64,000 nucleotides of DNA from Nocardia bovistercoris (GCF_015674855.1 NZ_JADMLG010000007.1:1-64000), one strand, 5' to 3'; shown: positions 42,025 to 51,234, counted from the stretch's first letter. Notes: generated by a model not told the origin, from the sequence alone. Numbers and translations: made by a program.

Positions 42025-43035
42025 TCAGGTCAGCGCGCGCAGGCGGGGAGCCAGATCGCGTTGGAAGAGGTCGAGGAAGCGGCGCTGGTCGTGGCCGGGG
42101 GCGTGGAATACCAGGTGGTTCAGTCCGGCGTCCAGGTACGGCTTGATCTGGCCGACCGCGTCGTCGGGATCGCTGGCCACGATCCAGCGCTTGGCGATCT
42201 GCTCGATCGGCAGCGCGTCGGCGGCGGCTTCCATCTCGATCGGGTCGGTGATGCTGTGCTTCTGTTCCGCGGTGAGCGACAGCGGCGCCCAGAATCGCGT
42301 GTTCTCCAGCGCCAGTTCGGGATCGGTGTCGTAGGAGATCTTGATCTCGATCATTCGGTCGATGTCGGAGACCTGCCGGTTCGCCTTTTCCGCGCCTTCG
42401 GCGACCGCGGGCATCAACTTCTCGGTGTAGAGGTCCATGCCCTTGCCCGAGGTGCAGATGAATCCGTCGCCCGCGCGACCGGCGTAGCGCGCGACCAGCG
42501 GACCGCCCGCCGCGACGTAGATCGGGACACCGCCCTTGGGCACGTCGTAGATGGACGCGCCGACCGTCTTGTAGAACTGGCCGTCGAAATCGGTGCGCTC
42601 ACCGGTCCACAGCGCGCGCATCAGGTCGACGGATTCGCGCAGCCTGCCGAAACGTTCCTTGAATTCCGGCCATTCGCCGGTGTAGCCGGTGGCGATCTCG
42701 TTGAGCGCCTCGCCGGTGCCGACACCGAGCATCACCCGGTCGGGGTAGAGGCAGGCCATGGTGGCGAAGGCCTGCGCGATCACCGCCGGGTTGTAGCGGA
42801 AGGTCGGGGTGAGCACCGAGGTGCCAAGTTGGATGCGCTCGGTGCGTTCGCCTACGGCCGCCATCCAGGACAGCGAGAACGGCGCGTGGCCGCCCTTGTG
42901 CCGCCACGGCTGGAAATGGTCGCTGACCGTCGCGCTGTCGAGTCCGTGTTCCTCGGCGAGCACCGCGATTTCCACCAGTTCACGCGGCCCGAATTGTTCT
43001 GCCGACGCCTTGTATCCGAGTTTGAGACCACTCAT
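42025..43035 (-). CDS. fgd1: F420-dependent glucose-6-phosphate dehydrogenase
   Basis: Fgd1 oxidises glucose-6-phosphate to 6-phosphogluconolactone and reduces coenzyme F420, the main supply of F420H2 in mycobacteria. The 336-residue product equals the family length and reads almost as the mycobacterial enzyme: MSGLKLGYKASAEQFGPREL, SATVSDHFQPWRHKGGHAPF, GTSVLTPTFRYNPAVIAQAF and NHLVFHAPGHDQRRFLDLF. His in SDHFQPW is in the catalytic site. The longer reading to 43485 crosses the HAD gene and is a shadow. AGGAG lies 10 bases before ATG 43035. Divergent from the HAD gene. Confidence 0.96.
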   Translation of the reverse strand: MSGLKLGYKASAEQFGPRELVEIAVLAEEHGLDSATVSDHFQPWRHKGGHAPFSLSWMAAVGERTERIQLGTSVLTPTFRYNPAVIAQAFATMACLYPDRVMLGVGTGEALNEIATGYTGEWPEFKERFGRLRESVDLMRALWTGERTDFDGQFYKTVGASIYDVPKGGVPIYVAAGGPLVARYAGRAGDGFICTSGKGMDLYTEKLMPAVAEGAEKANRQVSDIDRMIEIKISYDTDPELALENTRFWAPLSLTAEQKHSITDPIEMEAAADALPIEQIAKRWIVASDPDDAVGQIKPYLDAGLNHLVFHAPGHDQRRFLDLFQRDLAPRLRALT

Positions 43036-43155
43036 GTGTGCGCCACTCCTGTCGCTCGCTGACGGCCGCGGCCGTGCCGTAACCGTCTTCGACCATAGCC
43101 GGCGGATGTGACGCTCCCGTTCACCGGCCCGCCACGCCGTGTCGACCGGGTGGCC

Positions 43156-43168
43156 GATAATCGACCGG
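43156..43168 (+). promoter_or_regulatory. Leaderless-type promoter of HAD phosphatase gene
   Basis: GATAAT at 43156-43161 ends 6 bases before GTG 43168, so transcription would begin on the start codon. No Shine-Dalgarno is visible. No good -35 is seen. Confidence 0.5.
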
Positions 43169-43965
43169 TGACCCCTGACGACGAGCCGATCCTGTCCTAC
43201 CTCACCGATATGGACGGCGTCCTCGTGCACGAGAACCATCTCGTGCCCGGCGCGGACGATTTCCTCGCCGAACTGCGCGCGAAAGACATCCCTTTCCTGG
43301 TCCTCACCAACAACTCCATCCGCACCCCGCGCGACCTCCAGGCCCGACTGCGGCACACCGGACTCGACATCCCCGAATCCGCGATCTGGACCTCCGCGCT
43401 GGCCACCGCGACCTTCCTCGACGAGCAACGCCCCGGCGGCACCGCGTACGTGGTCGGCGAGTCCGGGCTCACCACGGCACTGCACGAGATCGGCTACGTC
43501 CTCACCGACAGCGATCCCGACTACGTGGTGCTCGGCGAGACCAGGACCTATTCGTTCGAAGCGATCACCACCGCCATCCGCCTGGTCGACCGCGGCGCCA
43601 GATTCATCGCCACCAACCCCGACGCCACCGGCCCTTCGCGCGAAGGCGTCCTACCGGCCACCGGTTCCGTCGCCGCCCTCATCACCCGCGCCACCGGCCG
43701 CGACCCGTACTACGTCGGCAAACCGAACCCGCTGATGATGCGTTCGGCACTGCGCCGCATCGGCGCGCATTCACAGTCCACCGTCATGATCGGCGACCGC
43801 ATGGACACCGACGTGGTCGCGGGCCTGGAAGCGGGTATGCGCACGATCCTGGTGACCAGCGGCATCTCCACCCGCGAGTCGGTGGAGCAATACCCCTACC
43901 GCCCGACAACGGTCCTCGATTCCGTCGCCGACCTGGTTGGCAAGACCTCCCGACCATTCGGCTGA
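43168..43965 (+). CDS. HAD-IIA (NagD-like) sugar phosphatase
   Basis: A 265-residue HAD superfamily hydrolase of class IIA. Motif I is YLTDMDGVLV (Asp14, Asp16), motif II VLTNNSIRTP, motif III Lys in YVGKPNPLMM, motif IV MIGDRMDTDVVAG. NagD-type enzymes dephosphorylate small sugar phosphates or nucleotides. GTG 43168 is favoured over a 20-residue upstream extension because the -10-like GATAAT sits 6 bases before it. A short hairpin lies between this gene and the convergent marR. Confidence 0.88.
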   Translation: MTPDDEPILSYLTDMDGVLVHENHLVPGADDFLAELRAKDIPFLVLTNNSIRTPRDLQARLRHTGLDIPESAIWTSALATATFLDEQRPGGTAYVVGESGLTTALHEIGYVLTDSDPDYVVLGETRTYSFEAITTAIRLVDRGARFIATNPDATGPSREGVLPATGSVAALITRATGRDPYYVGKPNPLMMRSALRRIGAHSQSTVMIGDRMDTDVVAGLEAGMRTILVTSGISTRESVEQYPYRPTTVLDSVADLVGKTSRPFG

Positions 43966-44028
43966 TCGCCGCCGGGCCATCGATCCTTCTGTTCGGCGGC
44001 TCGTGTAAAGCCGCGGACAGGAGGTTCG

Positions 44029-44478
44029 TCAGCCCTCGGTGAGGGCGTCCAGGGCGGCGGACAGGCGGGTCAGCACTTCGACGGTGTCGGCGAGTTCGTC
44101 CGCGCCGAGTTCGGCGGCGAGGCGGTTCGCGAACTCCGCGTGCGGCGGGTCGATCCGGTCGATCGCCGCGCGGCCCGCCTTGGTCACCGCGACCAGTTTG
44201 GCTCGGCGGTGCGCGGGATTCGGGCGGTATTCCGCGAGCCCTTTGTCGACCAGCAGGTCCGCGATTCGCTGCACGCTCTGTCGGGTGATCCCCATCTCCC
44301 TGGCGATTCCGGCGACCGGGAGCGGTTCGTGGAGGACGGCGCCGAGCACCTGCCACCACGCGGCGGTCAAGCCCGCGGGTGCGGCGAGATCTTCGGCTAT
44401 CGCGAGGAACTGGCCGTTCAAGCGGAACGAGGTGATGGCCGCGGTGCTGAACAGCGCTTGGATGTTCTCCTCAGGCAC
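44029..44478 (-). CDS. MarR-family transcriptional regulator
   Basis: A 149-residue winged-helix regulator of MarR type. Helix-turn-helix: PVAGIAREMGITRQSVQRIADL at about residues 54-75, then the wing with PAHRRAKLVAVTKAG. It is transcribed after the pfpI gene (33-base gap), and the pair is probably under control of the 36-bp palindrome that covers the pfpI start. MarR proteins typically respond to phenolics, oxidants or other small molecules. The signal is unknown. Confidence 0.9.
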   Translation of the reverse strand: MPEENIQALFSTAAITSFRLNGQFLAIAEDLAAPAGLTAAWWQVLGAVLHEPLPVAGIAREMGITRQSVQRIADLLVDKGLAEYRPNPAHRRAKLVAVTKAGRAAIDRIDPPHAEFANRLAAELGADELADTVEVLTRLSAALDALTEG

Positions 44479-44511
44479 CGCGCGCTCCGATTGTCCCCGT
44501 CGACACGGGTG

Positions 44512-45150
44512 TCACAGCGGCACCGAGCGCGCCCGCTCGTAGGCGTCGAGTTCCATGTAGGCGGCGGGGTCGCGGTCGGTGAAGAGGCGGTACCACGCGT
44601 CGAGGATATGCGGCTCGTAGACGCCGAGGCGGCGCAGGATCTCGCGGGCGAATTCGATGGGTGCGACTCCGGATGCGGTGATGACATCGCCGTCGGTGAC
44701 CGCCGGTTCCGGCGCGTAGTGCGGTCCGCCCGCGTATCCGCTGTAGGTGAGGAATTCGGCGGCGTTGCTGGTGTGGGCGCGGGTGTCGAGCAGGCCCGCG
44801 CGGGCGAGTCCGTAGGTCGCGCCGCAGATGGCCGCGACGGGGACGCCCGCGGCGACGAATTCGCGCGCGGCGCTTTCGAAGGCGGACAGTTCGCCGCTCA
44901 TCCACAGGTCGGAGCCGGGGAGGATGAGCATGGCGCTCGTCTCGGGGGTCAGTTCGTCGAGGGCGATGTCGGGTGTGATGTGTACGCCGCCCATGGTGCG
45001 GATCGGGTCGCGGGTGCGGCCGACGGTGCGCAGTCGGAACGTTCCCGGCGCGACCTGCCACTCGGGTTTGCCGATGTGTGCGATGGCCGCGCCGACCTCC
45101 CAGTCGGCGAGGGTGTCGTAAACAGCCGTGTACACCGTCTTCGTAGCCAT
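44512..45150 (-). CDS. DJ-1/PfpI family protein
   Basis: A 212-residue protein of the class I glutamine-amidotransferase-like superfamily. The nucleophile elbow is AAICGATYGLARAGLLD with the conserved Cys; the acidic partner is in MLILPGSDLWM. Related proteins are stress chaperones, deglycases or isonitrile hydratases; the exact activity is unknown. ATG 45150 is within the palindrome and about 6 bases after a possible -10, so the mRNA may be leaderless. It is first in a pfpI-marR operon. Confidence 0.88.
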   Translation of the reverse strand: MATKTVYTAVYDTLADWEVGAAIAHIGKPEWQVAPGTFRLRTVGRTRDPIRTMGGVHITPDIALDELTPETSAMLILPGSDLWMSGELSAFESAAREFVAAGVPVAAICGATYGLARAGLLDTRAHTSNAAEFLTYSGYAGGPHYAPEPAVTDGDVITASGVAPIEFAREILRRLGVYEPHILDAWYRLFTDRDPAAYMELDAYERARSVPL

Positions 45151-45187
45151 GACAGCATCCTGTCATATTTGACAGGATGCTGTCAAT
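45150..45187 (-). promoter_or_regulatory. Perfect 36-bp operator over the pfpI-marR promoter
   Basis: TGACAGCATCCTGTCA, four-base TATT, TGACAGGATGCTGTCA is an exact inverted repeat at 45150-45185; each arm is itself nearly palindromic. On the minus strand TTGACA (-35) overlaps its left part and CAGGAT (-10-like) follows after 18 bases, placing the start of transcription on the pfpI ATG. A MarR dimer, or two, bound here would block RNA polymerase. Confidence 0.75.
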
Positions 45188-45193
45188 GACGTG

Positions 45194-45637
45194 TCAGTCG
45201 CGTTCGATCTCGGACAGGTGGGCGATATTGGCGCGGTCGTCGTCCCCCTCGCTCGCCGCGCCATCGAACCACGCGTCGAGGATCTCACCGAGCTCCGCAC
45301 TCGAAGTGGTCCGCAGACTCAGTGCCAGCACATTCGCGTCGTTCCACTTGCGCGCCCCGCTCGCGGTCACGGCATCGGCGCACAGTGCGGCCCGCACACC
45401 GTCGACCTTGTTCGCCGCGATCGACGCCCCGGTCCCCGTCCAACAGCAGACCACGCCCTGATCCGCGCGCCCCTCCGCCACATCGCGCGCCGCGGCCTCG
45501 CTCGCCCACGCCCAATCGTCGCGCTCGGAATCCGAGAGCGCACCGTGCAACACCGTGTCGAAGCCGCGTCGCCGGAGCTCGCGCACCACCTCGTCGGCCA
45601 CACCGACCCGCTCGTCCGCAGCCACAGAAATCCGCAT
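45194..45637 (-). CDS. RpiB/LacAB-family sugar-phosphate isomerase
   Basis: A 147-residue isomerase fold. Core motif VVCCWTGTGASIAANKVDGVR carries the expected Cys and the GTG-x-S loop; KWNDANVLALSLR is also conserved. RpiB converts ribose-5-phosphate and ribulose-5-phosphate; some homologues act on galactose or allose phosphate. Only the small catalytic chain is present. ATG 45637 is the natural start; longer readings cross the pta leader. It is divergent from pta and tail-to-head with pfpI. Confidence 0.85.
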   Translation of the reverse strand: MRISVAADERVGVADEVVRELRRRGFDTVLHGALSDSERDDWAWASEAAARDVAEGRADQGVVCCWTGTGASIAANKVDGVRAALCADAVTASGARKWNDANVLALSLRTTSSAELGEILDAWFDGAASEGDDDRANIAHLSEIERD

Positions 45638-45753
45638 GCCACAAGGGTATGCGCGCGTGGCGATCGAGCGGTTCGGCCGCCGGTGCGGCAACCTCGACCC
45701 GCGCCCATGGCGATTCTCCGGATAGTTGCCGAGTTCACGCCGCCCGCGCTCAT

Positions 45754-45767
45754 TATGCTCGGCGACA
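45754..45767 (+). promoter_or_regulatory. Leaderless-type promoter of pta
   Basis: TATGCT at 45754-45759 ends 7 bases before ATG 45767, so initiation would be at or beside the start codon. No Shine-Dalgarno is visible. The 45638-45766 region shows no other motif. Confidence 0.45.
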
Positions 45768-47851
45768 TGGCCGACTCTGCTCCGTCCACCGTGTACATCG
45801 CGTCGCCGGAAGGTGACACCGGGAAATCGACGGTCGCGCTCGGCGTACTCCAGATGCTGTGCGCGAGCACCGCCCGCGTCGGGGTGTTCCGCCCGATCAC
45901 CCGCTCGACCACCGAACCCGATTACATCCTGGAACTGCTGCTCGAGCACAGCACGGCCGATATCGACTACGCGCAGGCGATCGGCGTCACCTACGAGCAC
46001 GTGCACGCCGATCCCGACGCCGCGATCAGCGAGATCGTGATGCGGTTCCACGATGTCGCCAAGGCGTGCGACGCGGTGGTGGTCATCGGCAGCGATTACA
46101 CCGATGTCGCGAGCCCGAGTGAGCTGCGCTACAACGCGCGGATCGCGGTGAATCTCGGGGCTGCGGTGTTGCTCGTGGTGCGTGGCGCGGGTCGGGAGCC
46201 GCGCGAGATCGACCAGCTCGCCGAACTCTGCGCCGCCGAACTCCACCAGGAGCACGCCCACCTCACCGGAATCGTCGCCAATCGCTGCGATCCGGATCGA
46301 CTCGACGAGATCCGTTCGGCGCTGGGTGATTTCGACGTGCCGTGCTGGGCTCTGCCCGAGGTGCCGCTGCTGATCGCGCCGACCATGGCCGAACTGTGCC
46401 AGGCCGTCGACGGCCGGATGTACAGCGGCGACCCGGAACTGCTGCAACGCGAGGCATTGAAGGTCATGGTCGGCGGCATGACGGCCGAACACATCCTGGA
46501 ACGGCTCAGCGACGGCGTGGTGGTGATCGCGCCTGGCGACCGGTCCGATGTGCTGCTCAGCGTCGTGAACGCGCACGAGGCGGCCGGATTCCCCTCGCTG
46601 TCGGGCGTCATCATGAACGGCGGCATGCTGCCGCATCCCGCGGTGGCGCGGCTGATGGAAGGGCTCAAACCCCGACTACCCATCCTCACCACCGAACTCG
46701 GCACCTACGACACCGCGAGCGCCGCCTACCGCACCCGCGGCCGCATGTCGGCGGGCAATCCGCGCAAGGTGAACACCGCGCTGGCGATCATGGAACAGCA
46801 TGTGGACGCCCCGGAGTTGTTGCGCCGCATCGAGGTTCCTTCCACCAGCGTGGTCACGCCGCAGATGTTCGAATACCAGCTCATCGAGTGGGCGCGCGCC
46901 GACCGCAAACGCATCGTGCTGCCCGAGGGCGCCGACGACCGCGTTCTGCGCGCGGCGGGCCGGGTGCTGCAACGCAAGATCGCCGACCTGGTGATCCTCG
47001 GCGACGAGGCCGCGATCCGGGCCAGGGCCGCCGAACTCGGGGTCGACATCGCCGCCGCCGAAGTGCTCGACCCCGCCACCTCGGGGCACCTGGAGGATTT
47101 CGCCGCCGAATACACCGAATTGCGCGCGCACAAGGGCATGACCCCGGAACGTGCCCGCGAAACCGTCAGTGACATATCGTATTTCGGGACGATGATGGTG
47201 CACCGCGGGATCGCGGACGGCATGGTCTCCGGCGCCGCGCACACCACCGCGCACACCATCCGCCCGTCCTTCGAGATCATCAAGACCGTGCCGGGCGTCG
47301 CGACGGTGTCGAGCGTGTTCCTCATGTGCCTGGCGGACCGGGTGCTCGCCTACGGCGACTGCGCCGTCGTCCCCGACCCGACCTCCGAACAGCTGGCCGA
47401 TATCGCCATCTCCTCGGCGCGCACCTCGGCGCGTTTCGGCATCGAACCCAGAATCGCCATGCTGTCGTATTCGACCGGCGAATCCGGCAGCGGCGCGGAT
47501 GTGGACAAGGTGCGGGTGGCCACCGAGCTGGTGCGTGAACGCGCGCCGGAACTGTTGGTTGAGGGCCCGATTCAATACGACGCCGCCATCGAGCCGAGCG
47601 TGGCGACGACCAAACTCCCGGATTCCGAAGTCGCCGGTCGCGCGACGGTATTCGTCTTCCCCGACCTCAACACCGGCAACAACACCTATAAAGCCGTGCA
47701 GCGCAGCGCGGGCGCGATCGCCATCGGGCCGGTGCTGCAAGGATTGAACAAGCCGGTCAACGATTTGTCCCGTGGCGCGCTGGTGGCCGACATCGTGAAC
47801 ACCGTCGCCATCACCGCCATTCAGGCCCAGAGCGAGGGGGATGCGTCGTGA
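45767..47851 (+). CDS. pta: Phosphate acetyltransferase
   Basis: A 694-residue long-form Pta that interconverts acetyl-CoA and acetyl phosphate. Residues about 1-230 form a CobB/MinD-like P-loop domain (ASPEGDTGKSTVALG at 10-24), 230-370 a DRTGG domain, and 375-694 the PTA catalytic domain, with IVLPEGADDRVLRAAGRVL and the phosphate-binding FVFPDLNTGNNTYKAVQR. The size equals M. tuberculosis Pta (about 690). Its stop overlaps ackA by 4 bases (GTGA), so both are translated together. Confidence 0.96.
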   Translation: MADSAPSTVYIASPEGDTGKSTVALGVLQMLCASTARVGVFRPITRSTTEPDYILELLLEHSTADIDYAQAIGVTYEHVHADPDAAISEIVMRFHDVAKACDAVVVIGSDYTDVASPSELRYNARIAVNLGAAVLLVVRGAGREPREIDQLAELCAAELHQEHAHLTGIVANRCDPDRLDEIRSALGDFDVPCWALPEVPLLIAPTMAELCQAVDGRMYSGDPELLQREALKVMVGGMTAEHILERLSDGVVVIAPGDRSDVLLSVVNAHEAAGFPSLSGVIMNGGMLPHPAVARLMEGLKPRLPILTTELGTYDTASAAYRTRGRMSAGNPRKVNTALAIMEQHVDAPELLRRIEVPSTSVVTPQMFEYQLIEWARADRKRIVLPEGADDRVLRAAGRVLQRKIADLVILGDEAAIRARAAELGVDIAAAEVLDPATSGHLEDFAAEYTELRAHKGMTPERARETVSDISYFGTMMVHRGIADGMVSGAAHTTAHTIRPSFEIIKTVPGVATVSSVFLMCLADRVLAYGDCAVVPDPTSEQLADIAISSARTSARFGIEPRIAMLSYSTGESGSGADVDKVRVATELVRERAPELLVEGPIQYDAAIEPSVATTKLPDSEVAGRATVFVFPDLNTGNNTYKAVQRSAGAIAIGPVLQGLNKPVNDLSRGALVADIVNTVAITAIQAQSEGDAS

Positions 47852-49047
47852 ACCCCGTGGTGCTGGTCGTCAACTCCGGTTCGTCGTCGATCAAATACCA
47901 ACTGCTGGAACCGGAAACGGGTACGGTCGCCGCGTCCGGGTTGGTGGAGCGGATCGGCGAGGACGACGGCGCCGTCGCGCATCGGGCGGGCGACCGCACG
48001 GTCGAACATCGCGGGCCGATCGCGGATCACAAGGCAGGTCTGCGGCTGGTCTTCGACATGTTCACCGAGACCGGGCAGGATCTGGCCGATGTCGGGGTGC
48101 GCGCGGTCGGTCACCGGGTCGTGCACGGCGGCGAGGTGTTCTACGAGCCGACGCTCATCACCGACGACGTGGTCGCCGCGATCTCCGCGCTGTCCACCCT
48201 CGCGCCGCTGCACAATCCGGCCAATGTCACCGGCATCGAGAGCACCCGCGAACTGCTGCCAGGCGTACCGCAGGTCGCGGTGTTCGACACCGCGTTCTTC
48301 CACGGCCTGCCCGAGGCCGCGAAAACCTACGCCATCGACGCGGAACTCGCCGCCGCGCACGGCATTCGGAAATACGGATTCCACGGGACCTCACACGAAT
48401 ACGTGGCGGGTCAGGTCGCGCGCCTGCTCGACCGCGACCCTTCGCACATCGACCAGATCATCTTCCACCTCGGAAACGGCGCCTCCGCCTCGGCGATCCG
48501 CGCGGGTCACCCGATCGACACCACCATGGGCCTGACCCCGCTGGAGGGCCTGGTGATGGGCACCAGGGGCGGTGACCTCGACCCCGGCATCCTCCTGCAC
48601 CTCATGCGCACCGCCGACCTCGACGTCGACGGCGTCGACCGTCTCCTGAACCGCGACAGCGGCATCAAGGGCCTGTCCGGTGTCAACGACTTCCGCGAAC
48701 TGCGCCGACTCATCGACGCGGACAACGCCTCCGCCCGCCTCGCCTACGCCGTCTACATCCACCGCCTGCGCCGCTACCTCGGCGCCTATCTGATCGCCCT
48801 CGGCCGTGTCGACGCCATCACCTTCACCGCAGGCGTGGGCGAGAACAGCCCCGACGTCCGCGCCGACGCCCTCGCCGATCTCGAACTCTTCGACATCACC
48901 GTTGATCCCGCTCTGAACACGGCGAAATCCCGCGCCCCACGCCATATCTCCCCGCCCGACGCCCGCATCCCGGTTCTCGTTGTCCCCACCAACGAAGAGC
49001 TGGCCATAGCCAGATCCGCTCTCCAGGTGGTGGATTCTGCCGGATAG
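47848..49047 (+). CDS. ackA: Acetate kinase
   Basis: A 399-residue acetate and sugar kinase-fold enzyme that moves phosphate between acetyl phosphate and ADP. Landmarks: VNSGSSSIKYQLL near the N-terminus, AVGHRVVHGGEVF, YGFHGTSHEYVA and IFHLGNGASASAI, GVNDFREL, and TFTAGVGENSPDVR. It overlaps pta and completes the acetyl-CoA-acetate route. A 7-bp hairpin follows before the convergent thiG. Confidence 0.97.
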   Translation: MNPVVLVVNSGSSSIKYQLLEPETGTVAASGLVERIGEDDGAVAHRAGDRTVEHRGPIADHKAGLRLVFDMFTETGQDLADVGVRAVGHRVVHGGEVFYEPTLITDDVVAAISALSTLAPLHNPANVTGIESTRELLPGVPQVAVFDTAFFHGLPEAAKTYAIDAELAAAHGIRKYGFHGTSHEYVAGQVARLLDRDPSHIDQIIFHLGNGASASAIRAGHPIDTTMGLTPLEGLVMGTRGGDLDPGILLHLMRTADLDVDGVDRLLNRDSGIKGLSGVNDFRELRRLIDADNASARLAYAVYIHRLRRYLGAYLIALGRVDAITFTAGVGENSPDVRADALADLELFDITVDPALNTAKSRAPRHISPPDARIPVLVVPTNEELAIARSALQVVDSAG

Positions 49048-49111
49048 CAGGCGTGCTCCGGAGGAGCGCAAGATGACGCGGTCGTCACGCATCCGACTGT
49101 GCGCGTCGGCC

Positions 49112-49136
49112 CGGCCCGAAAGTAGCGGTCGGGCCG
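49112..49136. terminator. Bidirectional hairpin between ackA and thiG
   Basis: CGGCCCG (49112-49118) with CGGGCCG (49130-49136), 11-base loop. It is about 65 bases after ackA and 20 bases beyond the thiG stop. Confidence 0.6.
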
Positions 49137-49155
49137 TACGCCGAAGGAGCGGCCC

Positions 49156-49932
49156 TCAGAGTGCCGGTGAAGAGGCTTGGGCCCAGAAGCGTTTCGGTAT
49201 GCGACCAGCCTCGCGAGCGAGATAGCCCGCGCGCACGGCATCGGACATGGCGGCGGCCATCAGGGCGGGGTTGCGCGCACGGGTGACAGCGGTGGCGAGC
49301 AGAACCGCCGAACAGCCAAGTTCCATCGCGAGTGCGGCGTCGCTCGCGGTCCCGATACCCGCGTCGAGGATGACGGGAACGCCCGCGTCGGCGACGATCA
49401 TCTCCAGGTTGTGCGGGTTGCCGATGCCGAGACCGGTGCCGATGGGGGAGCCGAGCGGCATGACGGCGGCGCACCCCGCGTCCTCGAGGCGGCGCGCCAA
49501 CACCGGGTCGTCGTTGGTGTAGGGCAGCACGGTGAATCCGTCGTCCACGAGTTGTTCAGCGGCGCTGAGCAATTCGATCGGATCGGGGAGCAGCGTGCGC
49601 TCGTCGGCGACGACCTCGAGTTTCACCCACGAGGTGTCCAGCGCTTCGCGGGCGAGTTGCGCGGTGAGCACGGCTTCGGCGGCGCCACGGCAGCCCGCGG
49701 TATTGGGCAGCGGGGTGATGTCGAGGCGTTTGAGCAGGTCGAGTACACCGGTCCCGCCCGCGGCGTCGACGCGGCGCATCGCGACGGTGGTCAGTTCGGT
49801 GCCGGAGGCGAGCAGCGCTTCTTCGAGCACGTGCAGCGACTCCGCGCCGCCGGTGCCCATGATGAGCCGGGAACCGAACTCACGGTCGGCGATTCGCAGC
49901 GGCGGCGGTGTGTACGCGGGCGTGTCAGCCAC
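49156..49932 (-). CDS. thiG: Thiazole synthase
   Basis: ThiG builds the thiazole phosphate ring of thiamine from 1-deoxy-xylulose 5-phosphate, dehydroglycine and ThiS thiocarboxylate. The 258-residue product has the barrel phrases SRLIMGTGGAESLHVLEEAL, NTAGCRGAAEAVLTA and the Schiff-base Lys in WVKLEVVAD, then LPYTNDDPVLARRLED and MPLGSPIGTGLGI. The GTG at 49932 overlaps thiS by 8 bases. Order thiO-thiS-thiG as in M. tuberculosis. Confidence 0.95.
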   Translation of the reverse strand: MADTPAYTPPPLRIADREFGSRLIMGTGGAESLHVLEEALLASGTELTTVAMRRVDAAGGTGVLDLLKRLDITPLPNTAGCRGAAEAVLTAQLAREALDTSWVKLEVVADERTLLPDPIELLSAAEQLVDDGFTVLPYTNDDPVLARRLEDAGCAAVMPLGSPIGTGLGIGNPHNLEMIVADAGVPVILDAGIGTASDAALAMELGCSAVLLATAVTRARNPALMAAAMSDAVRAGYLAREAGRIPKRFWAQASSPAL

Positions 49933-50143
49933 CCTGCACCGCCGTCAGCACCTCGATGGTCCAGCCGCGCCCGACCGGTTCGTCCCAGCGCGATTTCGGG
50001 AACACCGCGCCGTCCACCGCGAGCGCGACGCCGCGGACGGGCAGCTCGAGGCGGGTCAGCAGTTCGCGCACGGTGAGCGGTTCGGCGAATTCGTGGTCGT
50101 GTCCGTTCACGGTGACACCGATGGGGACTGATGTCGCGGTCAT
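49925..50143 (-). CDS. thiS: Sulfur carrier protein ThiS
   Basis: A 72-residue ubiquitin-like sulfur carrier. The C-terminus LTAVQGG ends in the required Gly-Gly that is adenylated and loaded with sulfur for thiazole synthesis. VTVNGHDHEF is the first strand. ATG 50143 overlaps the thiO stop (TAATG), so translation is coupled. Confidence 0.95.
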   Translation of the reverse strand: MTATSVPIGVTVNGHDHEFAEPLTVRELLTRLELPVRGVALAVDGAVFPKSRWDEPVGRGWTIEVLTAVQGG

Positions 50144-51234
50144 TACACTCCTCTGTCCGGAAGCGGTTGTGCGGAGCCGACTGTCGCGAAGCGTCGCGGA
50201 TCGGCGACTTCGGCGTCGGCCTCCGGTCGGCCTTCCAGCAGGCCGAGTGTCGCGTCGACGGTGAGCGGGATGCCGAGTATCCCGTTGCGGCCGTGGCCGG
50301 TCGCCGCCACGACGCGATTGTCGAGTCTGCCGATCAACGGCAGGTTGTCGGGTGTCACCGGTCGTGCGCCCGCCGCAGCTTCGGCCAGTTCGTATTCGCC
50401 GATGCCCGGCAGGATCGCTTCGGCGTCGGCGATGAGGTCACGGACGCCGCCGACGGTCACGGTGGTGTCGAAACCGGCCTCGTACTGTGTCGCGCCGACC
50501 ACGATGCCGTCGGCGCGCGGGACGAGGTAGACGGCACGGCCGTGCACCCTCGCCCGGATCACCCGCTTCGGCACGGGTACCGCGCCCGGACGATGCCGCA
50601 ACCGCAGAATCTCACCCTTGACCGGCCGCACCGGCAGATCGGGTCGCAGCCGGGCCGAGGCCGCGCCCGCCGCGAGCACGACCTGGTCGAAAGGCAGCGC
50701 GTCGATGTCGTCCACGGTCTCGGCGTGAATCGCGACACCCGAATCGAGGCAGGCGCGGTGCAGCGCGTCGAGCAGCAGTCGATTGTCGACCGCGGATTCG
50801 GTGACCGACAGCAGACCCGCGCGCACCGTCCGCGCCAGCGCGGGTTCGTGCGCGCGCACACCCGCGCGGTCGAGCATGGTGGGCTGGTGACCGTGTTCGA
50901 CCAGGAAATCGGCGACCACGCGCAGGTCGGCGGCATCCGCGCCGTCGAGGGCGACCGACAGCGTCTGTTCGGCCACGAACACCCCGACACCGGTGACGGC
51001 TTCCAGGCGTTCCGCGAATTCCGGCCAGCGCCGCAGCGACGCCGCACCGAACGCTAGTTCGCGACTCGCGTGCGGCCACGCCTCCGACAGCGGAGCCAGC
51101 ATCCCACCCGCGACTCGGGAGGCGCCGGAAGCGACGGTCGGATCGAACACCGTGACCGACCAGCCCGATTCGGCGGCTCGCCACGCCACGGCGAGGCCGA
51201 TGGCTCCGCCACCGACGACGGCCAGCGTCCGCAT
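50143..51234 (-). CDS. thiO: Glycine oxidase ThiO
   Basis: A 363-residue FAD amine oxidase that turns glycine into dehydroglycine for ThiG. FAD motif LAVVGGGAIGLAVAWRAAE at the N-terminus, and TGHGRNGILGIPLT at the C-terminal flavin site. ATG 51234 is preferred over GTG 51243 because of the GGTGGAAG-type site. First gene of a thiO-thiS-thiG operon, divergent from thiE across about 65 bases. No TPP riboswitch is visible in that gap. Confidence 0.93.
   Translation of the reverse strand: MRTLAVVGGGAIGLAVAWRAAESGWSVTVFDPTVASGASRVAGGMLAPLSEAWPHASRELAFGAASLRRWPEFAERLEAVTGVGVFVAEQTLSVALDGADAADLRVVADFLVEHGHQPTMLDRAGVRAHEPALARTVRAGLLSVTESAVDNRLLLDALHRACLDSGVAIHAETVDDIDALPFDQVVLAAGAASARLRPDLPVRPVKGEILRLRHRPGAVPVPKRVIRARVHGRAVYLVPRADGIVVGATQYEAGFDTTVTVGGVRDLIADAEAILPGIGEYELAEAAAGARPVTPDNLPLIGRLDNRVVAATGHGRNGILGIPLTVDATLGLLEGRPEADAEVADPRRFATVGSAQPLPDRGV

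Noticed and set aside
42025..43485. A longer start for Fgd1 adding 150 N-terminal residues.
   Set aside because: The product from ATG 43035 has the exact family length and N-terminus; the extension overlaps the divergent HAD gene.
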